A stretch of 56,826 nucleotides of DNA from Thiomonas sp. FB-6. Lineage in GTDB: Bacteria; Pseudomonadota; Gammaproteobacteria; Burkholderiales; Burkholderiaceae_C. The stretch covers positions 1 to 56,826 of the forward strand of contig NZ_KB898489.1 in NCBI RefSeq assembly GCF_000377645.1, in the 5' to 3' direction. Below the pieces are notes generated by a model. That model was not told where the DNA came from. It saw only the letters and a program-made list of their open reading frames with translations, and made no database searches. How positions within the stretch are numbered: position 1 is the first letter of the stretch; the number at the start of each line of letters is the position of its first letter. Below, one piece after another: positions 1-8,477 of the stretch. A program made the position numbers and the translations under genes.

Positions 1-2183
1 TCCACGCCCTCCAGGGCCAGGCGCGTGGGGTCGAGGCGGATGTCCAGCGCGTCGCCGGCGACGACGATGCCGCTGCGCACCTCGACGATGCCCTGCACCC
101 TGGAGATCGCCGCCGCGGTCTTGTGGGCCAGCGCCGCCAGCTGCCGCGGATTGTCGTCGAAGATCTTGATCTCCACCGGCTGCGGCACTGCGGTGAGGTC
201 ACCGACCAGGTCCTCCATGAGCTGAGCAGTGTCGATGGCAATCCCTGGAACACGGGCGTGAATGCGGGCTCGTACTTGATTGGCGACCTGCCAGATCGGC
301 TCGCGCGGCAGCGGCTTCAGGCGCACGAAGAAGTCGCCCGCGTTGGCGTGGGTGATGCCGCCGCCGAGTTGCAGCCCAGTGCGGCGTGAGAAGGTCTGCA
401 CCTGCGGTGTAGTGCGTAGGATGTCTTCGATTTGAGTGAGTAAACGGTCAGTTTCTGCCAACGAAGTGCCCGGAGGGGTCCTATAGTCGAGGACGAATCC
501 ACCTTCATCCATGCGAGGCAGGAAGCCGCTGCCCACCGCGTGGTAGGCAATCCAGCCGGCGGCCAGCAGCGGCACTACCCCGAACAGGGCCATCCAGGGC
601 TTGCGCAGTAGCGCCGGCAGCAGACGGGCGTAGCCGCGCTGGAAGGCGCCGAGCACGCGTCCATGCTCGCGCTGATGTTCGCGTGCGATGTCCTGCGCGC
701 TCAACAGTCGGTCGGCCAGCAGCGGCACGGCCAGCCAGGAGACGAAGAAGGAAATGACCAGCGACGCGGCCATGGTCAGCGCCAGCGCCTTGAAAAACGC
801 ACCGGTGACCCCCGACAAGAAGGCCAGGGGGATGAAGATCACCACGGTGGACGCGCTCGACCCCGCCAGTGGCTGGAAATACTCCATCGCCGCGCGCATC
901 ACCCCGCCGTGGCGCGCCGGCTCCCCCGGGGGGGCGGCGCCGCCGCCTTCGCCCAGGCGGCGCACGATGTGCTCGCTCATCACGATGGCGTCATCGATCA
1001 CCAGGCCCACCGCGGCGGCCATGCCCCCCAGGGTCATGATGTTGAAGCTCATGCCCAGCGCGTACAGCAGCACCACGGTGGCCGCCAGCACCGCCGGCAC
1101 CGTGACCATGGCGATCAGCGTGATCTTCAGGCTGCGCAGGAACAGCAGCAGCACGAGGCCGGCGAGCACCACGCCGATGAGAATGGCGTCGCGCACGCTC
1201 AGCGCCGAGTCGATGACCAGCTGGCTCTGGTCGTACCAGTTGGCCAGATGCACCCCGGCGGGCAGTTTGGTGGAGGCCAGCAGCTGGCGCACATCGCGGG
1301 CGATCTTCACGCTGTTGCCGCCGGGCTGCTGGTAGATGTTGAGCAGCACTGCGGGCTTGCCGTCGGCGGTGACGGTCGTCCATTGGGGCAGCGTGCCGCG
1401 TGCCACGGTGGCCACGTCGCGAAGGCGCACCACGCCGGTGGGCGTGGCCCGCAACACCAGGTCGCCGATCTGCCGGGCGTCGTGCAGGCGCGAGTCGGCC
1501 AGCGCCAGCAGCAGCTTGTAGCGGTCCTCCAGGTGGCCCAGCGCCTTGACCCCGTTGCCCCCCGACAGGGTGCGTTCGACCTCGCCCAGGCTGAGGTTCA
1601 GGGCCTGCAACCGCGCCGGGTCCACGATCACGTGGTATTCCTCCTGCCGGCCTCCCTGCACCTGCACGCGCCCGACGCCGCCCACGCCCGACAGCAGCGG
1701 GCGCAGGTCGAGCTGCGCCAGGTCGTACAGCTGTACCGGGCTCAGCGTGGAGGAGGTGAGGCTGTAGGCGATGATCGGATCCACCGTGGGGTCCATGCGC
1801 TTGCTGCGGATAGTGGTTCCCGGCGGCAGCATGGGCAGGACCTGGTTGGCGGCTTCGTTGACCTGCACCGCGGCCAGGCCCATGTTGCTGCCCCAGTGGA
1901 AGGTGACGTAGATGTCCGAGGATCCGCGGCTGGTCTCCGAGCGCACCGTGACCACGCCGGGCACGCGGCGGATGGCCTCCTCCAGCGGCTGCGTGGCCTG
2001 CAGCACCATCTGGCGCGTCGGGCGCACGCCGGCGTCCACCGACACCACGACCCGCGGGAAGCTCACGTTGGGGAACAGGCCCACCGGCAGCTTGAAGGCG
2101 GCCAGGATACCGCCGGCTGCCAGCAGCAGCACGAGGAACAGCACCGAGCGGCGATGCCGCTGCAACCACAGCGAGGCGTTCAT
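1..2183 (-). CDS. RND efflux pump inner-membrane subunit, 3' end outside the window
   Basis: This is the proton-driven inner-membrane pump of a tripartite efflux system of the AcrB/MdtB/CzcA superfamily. The reading frame is open from the ATG at 2183 to the left edge, giving about 727 of the roughly 1030 residues usual for the family. It begins MNASLWLQRHRR followed by a hydrophobic first membrane segment, then a periplasmic porter domain. The TM4 acidic pair D397-D398 (in GLVIDDAIV) is present, as expected for proton relay. The start overlaps the adaptor stop by four bases (ATGA), so the genes are translationally coupled. Substrate cannot be told from this fragment. The family call is firm; the subclass is open. 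Confidence 0.9.
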   Translation of the reverse strand, partial: MNASLWLQRHRRSVLFLVLLLAAGGILAAFKLPVGLFPNVSFPRVVVSVDAGVRPTRQMVLQATQPLEEAIRRVPGVVTVRSETSRGSSDIYVTFHWGSNMGLAAVQVNEAANQVLPMLPPGTTIRSKRMDPTVDPIIAYSLTSSTLSPVQLYDLAQLDLRPLLSGVGGVGRVQVQGGRQEEYHVIVDPARLQALNLSLGEVERTLSGGNGVKALGHLEDRYKLLLALADSRLHDARQIGDLVLRATPTGVVRLRDVATVARGTLPQWTTVTADGKPAVLLNIYQQPGGNSVKIARDVRQLLASTKLPAGVHLANWYDQSQLVIDSALSVRDAILIGVVLAGLVLLLFLRSLKITLIAMVTVPAVLAATVVLLYALGMSFNIMTLGGMAAAVGLVIDDAIVMSEHIVRRLGEGGGAAPPGEPARHGGVMRAAMEYFQPLAGSSASTVVIFIPLAFLSGVTGAFFKALALTMAASLVISFFVSWLAVPLLADRLLSAQDIAREHQREHGRVLGAFQRGYARLLPALLRKPWMALFGVVPLLAAGWIAYHAVGSGFLPRMDEGGFVLDYRTPPGTSLAETDRLLTQIEDILRTTPQVQTFSRRTGLQLGGGITHANAGDFFVRLKPLPREPIWQVANQVRARIHARVPGIAIDTAQLMEDLVGDLTAVPQPVEIKIFDDNPRQLAALAHKTAAAISRVQGIVEVRSGIVVAGDALDIRLDPTRLALEGV

Positions 2184-3295
2184 CGGGCCTGCCCCTGCGC
2201 GGTGTCAGCGCCGGCGCGCAGCGCCATGCCATCCTTCAGTTCGTAGTTGCCGAGCACGACCAGGGGCAGCGCGGGCTGCAGCGCGCCGGAGATGGCGCTG
2301 CGTTCACCCTCGTCGCCCTCCACCCGCACGGCCACGCGCCGGGCGTGCCCATGGTCGTCCTGGAACACGTAGGCCTGTCCGTCGGCGTCGCGCAGCACGG
2401 CCTGGCGCGGCACCAGCCAGCCGCTCCAGGCGTGCAGCGGCAGGCTGGCCTGCACGGCCAGCCCGGGCAGCAGCCAGCGTAGCGTGGCGCCCAGCGCCAG
2501 GCGCACCTCGACGCGTCCGCTGGCCGGGTCGACGCGTCCGGCCACGTCCAGCACGGTGGCCTGCACGCTCTGTGCGGGATCGAAAACCGAGGCCAGTTGC
2601 GCGACGGTGCCGGGAGCCAGCTCGGAGGCCTGCCGCGGGTCAACGCCCACGACTGCCTGCAGCCCGGCGCCCGGCGCCAGGCTGAGCGCCGTGCCCCCCG
2701 CGGCCAGTTGCATGCCCGGGGTAGCCTGCACGGATTGCACCAGTCCGTCGAAGGGTGCGCGTACGATCTCGCGCGCCTGATCCATCCCCTGGGCCTGCTG
2801 CGCGGCCAGCGTCGCGCGCGCATCGGCCAGGCTCTTGCGCGCTGCGTCCACCTGCGATTGCGTGGCCAGCTGCTGGCTCTGCAATTGCAGCAGCCTGCCC
2901 AGATCGGCCTTGGCGAAGCGCAGGGCCTCGCGGGCCTGCGCGTACCTAGCCTTGCCGGCCGGGGTGTTGTCGACCTCAAGCAGGACCTGGTCCCTCCGCA
3001 CGCCCTGGCCCGGGCGCACCAGCACGCGGCGCACGCGCACGGGGCGCGCGAAGTCCACACTCAAGGTGCCGCCGCTGGCCGTGCGCACGGTGCCTACGGC
3101 CTCCACGCTGCGCGTGAGCACCCCGCGTTGAAGCGCGGCCATGCGCACGAGGGCGCTGGGAGCCACGTCGGCCAGCGCGGGTGCGATGGTGGCGGCTGCA
3201 AGCGCCGCGGCGAGGATCAGGGCCCATCGTGTGTTGCCGGGCGGCAAGTCGCGAAGCCGCGGCGCGGTCGCGGTCGCAAAGGTGTGCAGGCTCAT
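2180..3295 (-). CDS. RND efflux periplasmic adaptor (membrane fusion protein)
   Basis: This 371-residue adaptor would bridge the pump and the outer-membrane channel. It has a hydrophobic N-terminal segment (about residues 25-42, ending ALADVAPS) that could be a signal peptide or anchor. A split lipoyl half-motif follows (GTVRTASGG, then VRRVLVRPGQGVRRDQVLLEVDN), then an alpha-helical hairpin rich in Ala, Gln and Leu (about 115-175), the returning lipoyl half (REIVRAPFDGLVQSV) and a beta-barrel region. Its ATG overlaps the stop of the upstream outer-membrane factor and its stop overlaps the pump start, so the three form one operon. Because the upstream factor is broken by an IS, transcription reaching this gene may be reduced or driven from within the element. 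Confidence 0.9.
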   Translation of the reverse strand: MSLHTFATATAPRLRDLPPGNTRWALILAAALAAATIAPALADVAPSALVRMAALQRGVLTRSVEAVGTVRTASGGTLSVDFARPVRVRRVLVRPGQGVRRDQVLLEVDNTPAGKARYAQAREALRFAKADLGRLLQLQSQQLATQSQVDAARKSLADARATLAAQQAQGMDQAREIVRAPFDGLVQSVQATPGMQLAAGGTALSLAPGAGLQAVVGVDPRQASELAPGTVAQLASVFDPAQSVQATVLDVAGRVDPASGRVEVRLALGATLRWLLPGLAVQASLPLHAWSGWLVPRQAVLRDADGQAYVFQDDHGHARRVAVRVEGDEGERSAISGALQPALPLVVLGNYELKDGMALRAGADTAQGQAR

Positions 3296-4314
3296 GATTT
3301 GAAGGGCGTGGGATCAGAGGAAGATGCGTTGGCGCCTCCGCGGTACAAGCCGGCGCCGGTGAGCAAGTCCAGGCTGACCGCCTGTTCGGCCTGCCGTTGT
3401 TCGACGTCCAACAGCGCCAGGCGCTGTTCGAGCAGGGCCAGTTGCTGAGATTGGGCCTGCGGCAGCGTGTAGCTACCGTCGGCCAGGGCCTGGCGCGCGG
3501 CGGAGGCGGCCGTGCGCAGCGCAGGCAGGCCGGCGCGCAGCGCGTCATGCTGCCGTCGCAGCAACGCCAGGTTAGCCAACGCCTGTTCGACGTCCGCCTG
3601 GGTCTGGTCCAGGCGCAGCTGGTAGGCATCGCGCAGATCACGGCGCGTGGCGCGGGCCATCGCGATGCGCCCGCGCGAACCGTTGAACAGCGGCAGGCGG
3701 AAGCTGACCCCGAAGCCGACGGTGTTCACGTTACTGACGTCCCGCGCGCGCCTCAGCCCTACGCTCACCGAGGGAAACTGCTGCAGCACGGCCTCGCGCA
3801 AGGACTCTTCCTGGCTGGCATATCCGGCGCGCAGCGCGAGCAGGTCGGGGCGGATGTCGGCCACACGCGCCAGCGCCGCACGGGCCTGCGCCGAGGCCTC
3901 GGGCGTGATCCCGGGCAGTCCAGCCAGGTGCAGCGGCACGCTAGGCGCGAGGCCGAGCAGCGAATGCAGGCTGGCTTGCAGACCTACGCGGCTTCGCTCG
4001 TCGGTTTCCAGGCGATGGCGCAGCGACTGCAGGCGCAGCAGTTGCACGTTGGCGTCGCCGCGCGGCAGGTTGCCTTGCGCCACGGCGGCGAGGCTGCGTC
4101 GCAGGCTGCGGCGTACCAGCGCCAGCTCGCGCAGTAGCAACCTACGGCGCGCCTGCAGTGCACTCAGTCGCACGTAGATCAGTTGCGCTTGCGAGGCGGT
4201 CTGCCATTCCTGCCACAGCAGGTCCAGGTTCACGCTGCGTACATGCTCGCGCGCCGCCGCTTCGGCGGCGGGTCGAGTGAGCAGGCTGCCGAGGTCGAAA
4301 CTCAGGCCGTAGCC
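3292..4314 (-). pseudogene. Outer-membrane efflux factor (TolC family), 3' part cut by an IS
   Basis: This is the C-terminal 340 codons of a TolC/CusC-type outer-membrane channel gene. The frame starts at GYGLSFDLGS, directly where the N-terminal part (5526-6008) stops, and contains long Ala/Leu/Arg/Gln-rich coiled-coil stretches and the repeat-type motif VGFGVSFRLPLFN of the second TolC half. Taking out the element and one copy of the GTAG duplication rejoins the two halves in frame as a 501-codon gene without any stop. The longer open frame reaching 4470 is partly IS sequence. As it stands no complete channel can be made. Confidence 0.85.
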
Positions 4315-4357
4315 GTAGTGACCTGCCCCGGGATTCTCGGACCAGCTGAAACTTGAG

Positions 4358-4651
4358 ATGATGGCTCCCGCCGACAAGGAGGGAGTGGTGAGGAAGAGCC
4401 GGTTCAGCGAAGAGAAGATGGTGTCGATCCTGCGGGAGGCCGACCGGGAGCCCGTGGGCGAGGTGGCCAAGCGACACGGGATCAGCGAGCAGACGATTTA
4501 CAACTGGCGGCGGCATTTCGGGTCCATGGACACGGCCGACGTCAAGAAGCTGCGGGAGCTCGAGCAGGAGAACGCCCGGCTGAAGAAGATGCTGGCCGAT
4601 CGGGACCTGGAGATCGACGTGATGAAGGAGATCGCCGCAAAAAAATGGTGA
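4358..4651 (+). CDS. IS3-family transposase OrfA
   Basis: OrfA (97 codons) is the DNA-binding part of the transposase. It shows the IS3 HTH_Tnp_1 pattern: KSRFSEEKMVSILREAD, then KRHGISEQTIYNWRR, and a leucine-zipper-like helix (ELEQENARLKKMLADRDLEID). The last codons lie in a run of seven A at 4639-4645, where the orfB frame begins. A second ATG lies directly after the first, so the exact start is uncertain by one codon. It is encoded on the strand opposite to the gene it interrupts. Confidence 0.9.
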   Translation: MMAPADKEGVVRKSRFSEEKMVSILREADREPVGEVAKRHGISEQTIYNWRRHFGSMDTADVKKLRELEQENARLKKMLADRDLEIDVMKEIAAKKW

Positions 4652-5499
4652 GCGCGCAGGCGCGTCGCGAGCAGGTCCGGTTCGCCGTTGGGCGGGGCCT
4701 GTCGCAGCGAAGGGCTTGCGCGCTGCTGTCGGTGGCGAGGTCGACCTTGAACTACATGTCGAAGATGCTGAAGAAGGATGTTGCAGCGCTGGGTGCGATG
4801 AGCGTGCTGTCGGCGCAGTACCCGCGCTTCGGGTATCGGCGCGTGCATGTCTTCATGGAGCGTCAGGGCTTCCAGATGGGCCATGGCCGGGCGTGGCGGC
4901 TGTGGAGCAAGGGCAATCTGCAGGTGCCGCGCAAGCGGCCCAGGAAGCGCGTGGCGGCAAGCCGGCCGCGACCCTGCATTCCGCGCGGGCCTGGCCAGGT
5001 CTGGGCCTACGACTTCGTGCACGACGCCTGCGCCAACGGACAGAAGATCAAATGTCTGACCGTGATCGACGAGTTCACCAAGGTCAGCCTGGCGATCGAT
5101 GTGGCCGGGTCGATCCGATCTGGGCGGGTGGTCGAGGTGCTGTCTCAGCTCGTCAGCGTCCACGGCGCGCCGAGGTATGTTCGGTCCGACAATGGTCCCG
5201 AGTTTGTCTCGCGGGCCATCCTGCGCTGGGCCAAGGCCGAGAACGTCGACCTGGCGCTGAGCGATCCGGGTAAGCCCTGGCAGAACGGTGTCGACGAGAG
5301 CTTCAACGGCAAGTTCCGGGACGAATGCCTGAGCCTGGAGTGGTTCAGGAATCGCACCGAGGCGAAGGTCGTCATCGAGCAATGGCGACGGCATTACAAC
5401 GAGGTTCAGCCGCACAGCAGTCTCCGCTACCGGACCCCGAACGAGTTCGTGCAGCAAGGGTATTCAACCGCGAAACAGGGGGCTGTCGTCCAGGAATGA
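4645..5499 (+). CDS. IS3-family transposase OrfB (DDE integrase)
   Basis: OrfB (284 residues) carries the rve/DDE integrase core. The first acidic residue lies in WAYDFVHDAC, the second in VRSDNGPEF and the glutamate in NGVDESFNGKFRDECL, giving the D, D(~60), 35-E pattern of IS3 elements. The C-terminal signature HYNEVQPHSSLRYRTPNEF is also typical. The frame is -1 relative to orfA and overlaps its end. The heptamer A-AAA-AAA at 4639-4645 is a classic slippery site, so the active enzyme is expected to be an OrfAB fusion made by -1 frameshifting. No stop or frameshift damages the gene. Confidence 0.93.
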   Translation: MVSAQARREQVRFAVGRGLSQRRACALLSVARSTLNYMSKMLKKDVAALGAMSVLSAQYPRFGYRRVHVFMERQGFQMGHGRAWRLWSKGNLQVPRKRPRKRVAASRPRPCIPRGPGQVWAYDFVHDACANGQKIKCLTVIDEFTKVSLAIDVAGSIRSGRVVEVLSQLVSVHGAPRYVRSDNGPEFVSRAILRWAKAENVDLALSDPGKPWQNGVDESFNGKFRDECLSLEWFRNRTEAKVVIEQWRRHYNEVQPHSSLRYRTPNEFVQQGYSTAKQGAVVQE

Positions 5500-5525
5500 G
5501 TGGTCCGACGAACCGTGGCAGGTCA

Positions 5526-5529
5526 GTAG
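5526..5529. repeat. Target-site duplication GTAG (right copy; left copy at 4315-4318)
   Basis: The four bases GTAG occur directly outside both ends of the IS (4315-4318 and 5526-5529). Removing the IS and one copy restores the reading frame of the interrupted gene, which independently confirms the element boundaries. Confidence 0.85.
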
Positions 5530-6008
5530 GCCATGCTGGTGGCGCCCGGACTGTGGCGCGGGAAGTCGCGCGAGGTGGAGAACTGCGGGTCGGGCAACAA
5601 TCCGGCGGCGAAGGCCTGGGCCTGCGCCACGCCCAGGCGGTCGCGCGCCAGACGAAGTTGCGGGTTGTCGAGCACGGCGAGCGCGGCCACCGCAGCCAAG
5701 GGCAAGGGCTGGTCGAGGTCGATGCGCTGGGCGGCCAGACGCGGCAGCGGGATGCGGGCGGTATCGACGCGTAGGGACCGCAGATGACGCGCTGAATCGG
5801 GCCGCTCGGCCAACGGCTGCGCGCGATAGCTGGCACAGCCGCCCAGCACGAGCAGCAAGGTGGCCAGGCTAGCGGCCCGGCTCAGGTGACGAGCCCGGTC
5901 GCGCTGGCTGCGCACCTCGCTGACGAAGGCCACGAGACTCGGCTGCGCGCGGGCTTGATTTAAGCGTGTCTGTACCGTAGGAAGATGGCGCATTTTCTGG
6001 TGTGGCAA
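5526..6008 (-). pseudogene. Outer-membrane efflux factor (TolC family), 5' part cut by an IS
   Basis: This is the N-terminal 161 codons of the interrupted channel gene. A lipoprotein signal is visible: a hydrophobic stretch ending in the lipobox LGGC, with Cys58 counted from the ATG at 6008. That start puts the signal unusually far from the N-terminus. The GTG at 5915 (27 residues before the Cys) would give a normal-length signal peptide and may be the true start, although no strong ribosome site is seen. Motifs such as ALAVLDNPQLRLARD and AGLLPDPQFS are typical of the first TolC helix. Translation now ends at a TGA formed by the IS edge (5523-5525). Confidence 0.85.
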
Positions 6009-6149
6009 TCGAGTGGAAGCTGGCGAAATGGCTCCGAGGCATTTCCTTCTTTACGAAAGAGTAGTTGCCAAGACTTAGCCTGCTATTAGCCTTGTTTGAG
6101 ATTCTGTTGGTACGGCCATACGACGAGCTGCGTCTGGGCACGCCGTGCA

Positions 6150-6470
6150 GGGAGGACGAGCGCGTGGCCGAGCTCATTTACAAGACGCGGCAAAACCATT
6201 CGAGCGCTGGCGCTCGACGCACTTGACCAAGTGCGCCGTCGCTCTCGAGGCCAAGACTTGCCCACCAGTGTGCATCGCCACCTCAAACGCCTCACCCATT
6301 TGCGGCTTCTGGAAACGTTGCGCGACTTCGTCGGCATGTACCTGAACCCTTCCGACAGCGCCCTGGTTCTGTGCGTCGTCGAGAAGATCCTGTGCCAGGC
6401 TCCGGAGCGCTTGCCGCCCCTGCCCTCCCTGGACCTGGACTTCGTCGAGGGCGTGACCGCACCTAGGTGC
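6150..6470 (+). pseudogene. Decayed IS630-family transposase fragment
   Basis: Short homology blocks lie in different frames, so this is a remnant. The clearest block is DFVGMYLNPSDSALVLCVVEK, matching the IS630 signature around the first catalytic aspartate (usual form VGLYLNPPDKALVLCVDEK). It is followed by a degenerate APERLPPLPSLDLDFVEGVT, and preceded by AELIYKTRQ in another frame. The catalytic Asp of CVDEK is Val here and both ends of the gene are missing. It lies in the gap upstream of the interrupted efflux operon and may have disturbed its promoter region. Confidence 0.6.
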
Positions 6471-6558
6471 ACCGCCAGTGCCGGGCGCCTAAGCCGCTGC
6501 TAAGGGAGGGTCTCTAGTCTCGCATAGACCAAGTCGAAGAAACTCAGCAGAGCGACCG

Positions 6559-7167
6559 ATGCGTACGACGAGTCTCAGCAAGATCCCTCCGATCGGCCTG
6601 TCCTTCTGGATCCTCAAGGTCCTCGCCACCACCCTTGGTGACCTGTCGGGGGACTTTCTGTCCGTCACGCTGCACTTGGGCTACTCGCTGGCTCTGGCCG
6701 CCGCCGTCTTGGCCATGTTGGTCCTGCTGGTCGCGAATATTCGCTCGCGCCGGCTTCGGCCTCTGCATTTCTGGGCCTTGATGGTCGCCATCTCGGCGGT
6801 CGGCGCCGAAATATCAGACACGCTTTCCCGGGGCTCCGGCTGGGGCACGGCCTTCACCGGACTCGTGCTGTTCGCCGGCCTCTTTGCCACCCTCTTGTCG
6901 TGGGGCATATGCCGCGGTCTGCCGGCGTTGGGGTTCATCGCCGACCGGCGCGATGAGGTCTGGTTCTGGGCGGCAGCGCTGCTGGGCAACAGCCTCGGCT
7001 CAGTGCTCGGCGATTGGCTGGGAGATCGCTGGGGCTTAGGGTTCGCAGCGACCAGCGCGCTGTACGCGGCACTCCTGGCCCTGCTCTGGTGGGGGCGCCA
7101 CACCACGCGCATCGACAGGCGCCTGCTGTTCTGGGCAGCCTTCGTACCGAGCCGTTTCCCGTTTTAG
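6559..7167 (+). CDS. COG4705-type membrane protein, C-terminally truncated paralog
   Basis: This 202-residue integral membrane protein has about six hydrophobic segments. It matches the protein at 9155-9916 along its length (FWILKVLATTLGDLSGD here, FWLVKIAATTLGETAGD there) and is known only as COG4705, function unknown. The two align up to LLFWAAF (ALFWAAF in the paralog); after that this copy reads VPSRFPF and stops, whereas the paralog continues TRPLGAVLGDF for about 50 more residues. The stop overlaps the stop of the convergent histidine kinase by three bases. It therefore appears to have lost its last membrane hairpin when the two genes were brought together. Function of the short form is unknown. 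Confidence 0.7.
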   Translation: MRTTSLSKIPPIGLSFWILKVLATTLGDLSGDFLSVTLHLGYSLALAAAVLAMLVLLVANIRSRRLRPLHFWALMVAISAVGAEISDTLSRGSGWGTAFTGLVLFAGLFATLLSWGICRGLPALGFIADRRDEVWFWAAALLGNSLGSVLGDWLGDRWGLGFAATSALYAALLALLWWGRHTTRIDRRLLFWAAFVPSRFPF

Positions 7168-8477
7168 GAAACATTCCCGCCGATTGCGCGCAAGCCGGGC
7201 AGATCGACGCGCACGACCAGCCCCTTGCGCCGATCGTCCCGATCGTGCAGCGAGATGTGCGCGCCGATGCGCCGTGCTGCCTCGCGTGCAATGGCCAGTC
7301 CAAGGCCGGTGCCTCCGATCTCCTGGCCCGCCAGGCGGTGGAAGGGCTTGAAGACCTCGTCACGCTCGCTCGGCTCCACCCCGGGGCCGCTGTCGATGAC
7401 CTCGCACCGCGCACCAGCGCCGAGCGTGGTGATTCGAAGCGTGACCTCGCCTCCCGCAGGGGTGTACTTCAGGGCATTGTCGATCGCATTGCCCAGGATG
7501 GCGCGCAGCAAGCGCGCGGAGCTGACGACGGACGGCACGTCGCCAGCCTCCATGCCCAGGTCGATTCCCCGCTGTCCGGCGACCGGGACATGCATCGCCA
7601 GCAGCTCGCGCCCCAGGGCCACGAGGTCGACGCTTTCGCGGGGCGCATCGGCGCTTTCGATGCGCGCCAGGTCGAGCAACTGCTCACTGAGCTTGCGCGC
7701 GCGTTCGATGCCCTGCTCCAGGGGCGCCAGGCGAAGCCGGGCTTCGTCGAGGGACTTCGCGTGACGCAGGTTGCGCGCCTGCAGGGCCAGCGCCGTCAAG
7801 GGCGAGCGCAGTTCATGGGCGGCGTCGGCGACGAAGCGCTGCTGCTGGCGCATCAGCTCGCGCGTGCGCCCGAGCAGTCCTTCGATGGCGTCGACAAAGG
7901 GCTGGATCTCCGCCGGCATGCCCCGCAACTCCAGTGCCGGTTCCTGCACGGTCTCGAGCGCTTCCAGGCGCCTTGCGGCGCGCACCACGGGCTCGAATTC
8001 CCGGCGCACCCCGCGACGGATCAGCCACACCAGCAAGGGCACCAGCAGCAACGACGGCAGCAGCGCGCGCAGCGCCCCGTTCCAGGCCAGCTCGTCGCGC
8101 GCATCGGTGGCCTGCGCGACCACTGCGGTGTAGGGCCCCTGCCGCTGGACGTACACGCGCATGCGGCCCGTGCGGGTGTCGACCGTGTGCAGCCTGGAAC
8201 GCATGGCCGATCCCAGCCATGCCGGTGCCGGATCGATGGGCAGCATCGACACGTGGATGCGCGAATCGTGGTCGTCGAGGCCCCCGCGCCCCGGGGCGGA
8301 CATTTCATGCCCGGGGTGCCGCAGCGCGAGCGCGGCGACCTGGCGCAGCATGTCGTCCTGCGATTCGCGCAGCTCGCGCCAGGCGAGCACGAACTGGGCC
8401 GCGGCCGCCAGCAGGCCGAGGCCGACGACGGCGACGCCCAGGTGCAGCACCAGTCGACGCTGGAAGGAGCTGTTCAT
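7164..8477 (-). CDS. Two-component sensor histidine kinase, QseC-like
   Basis: This 437-residue kinase starts at the ATG overlapping the regulator stop (ATGA). The first membrane segment is near residues 9-30, a periplasmic domain of about 120 residues follows, then a second membrane segment around 135-155 (ALLPSLLLVPLLVWLI). The H box is FVADAAHELRSPLTAL with the phospho-accepting His, the N box is ILGNAIDNALKYTPAGG, and the G boxes are DSGPGVEPSE and GGTGLGLAIA. All catalytic motifs are intact. It is the last gene of an operon with a PepSY protein, a COG4705 protein and an OmpR-type regulator. PepSY-linked QseBC-like systems often sense cations or envelope state; the ligand here is unknown. 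Confidence 0.93.
   Translation of the reverse strand: MNSSFQRRLVLHLGVAVVGLGLLAAAAQFVLAWRELRESQDDMLRQVAALALRHPGHEMSAPGRGGLDDHDSRIHVSMLPIDPAPAWLGSAMRSRLHTVDTRTGRMRVYVQRQGPYTAVVAQATDARDELAWNGALRALLPSLLLVPLLVWLIRRGVRREFEPVVRAARRLEALETVQEPALELRGMPAEIQPFVDAIEGLLGRTRELMRQQQRFVADAAHELRSPLTALALQARNLRHAKSLDEARLRLAPLEQGIERARKLSEQLLDLARIESADAPRESVDLVALGRELLAMHVPVAGQRGIDLGMEAGDVPSVVSSARLLRAILGNAIDNALKYTPAGGEVTLRITTLGAGARCEVIDSGPGVEPSERDEVFKPFHRLAGQEIGGTGLGLAIAREAARRIGAHISLHDRDDRRKGLVVRVDLPGLRAIGGNVS

Larger units (their letters stand above)
4319..5525 (+). mobile_element. Complete IS3-family insertion sequence (IS407-type)
   Basis: This is a 1207-bp element. The left end begins TGACCTGCCCCGGG and the right end, read inward, begins TGACCTGCCACGG; the two ends stay similar through the following CGGACCA, so they form imperfect terminal inverted repeats of about 27 bp. 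The element carries orfA and orfB in overlapping frames. It is flanked by the direct repeat GTAG (4315-4318 and 5526-5529), and 4-bp duplications are typical of the IS407 branch. Both ORFs and both ends look intact, which suggests a recent, possibly active copy. Confidence 0.9.

Noticed and set aside
663-2246. 527-codon plus-strand open frame opposite the first RND pump
   Set aside because: It is rich in His, Gln and Arg, has no domain and mirrors a well-supported pump gene; a typical antisense shadow in GC-rich DNA.
3292-4470. 392-codon frame as an intact outer-membrane factor
   Set aside because: Its first 52 codons come from the IS end; the true gene continues at 5526-6008.
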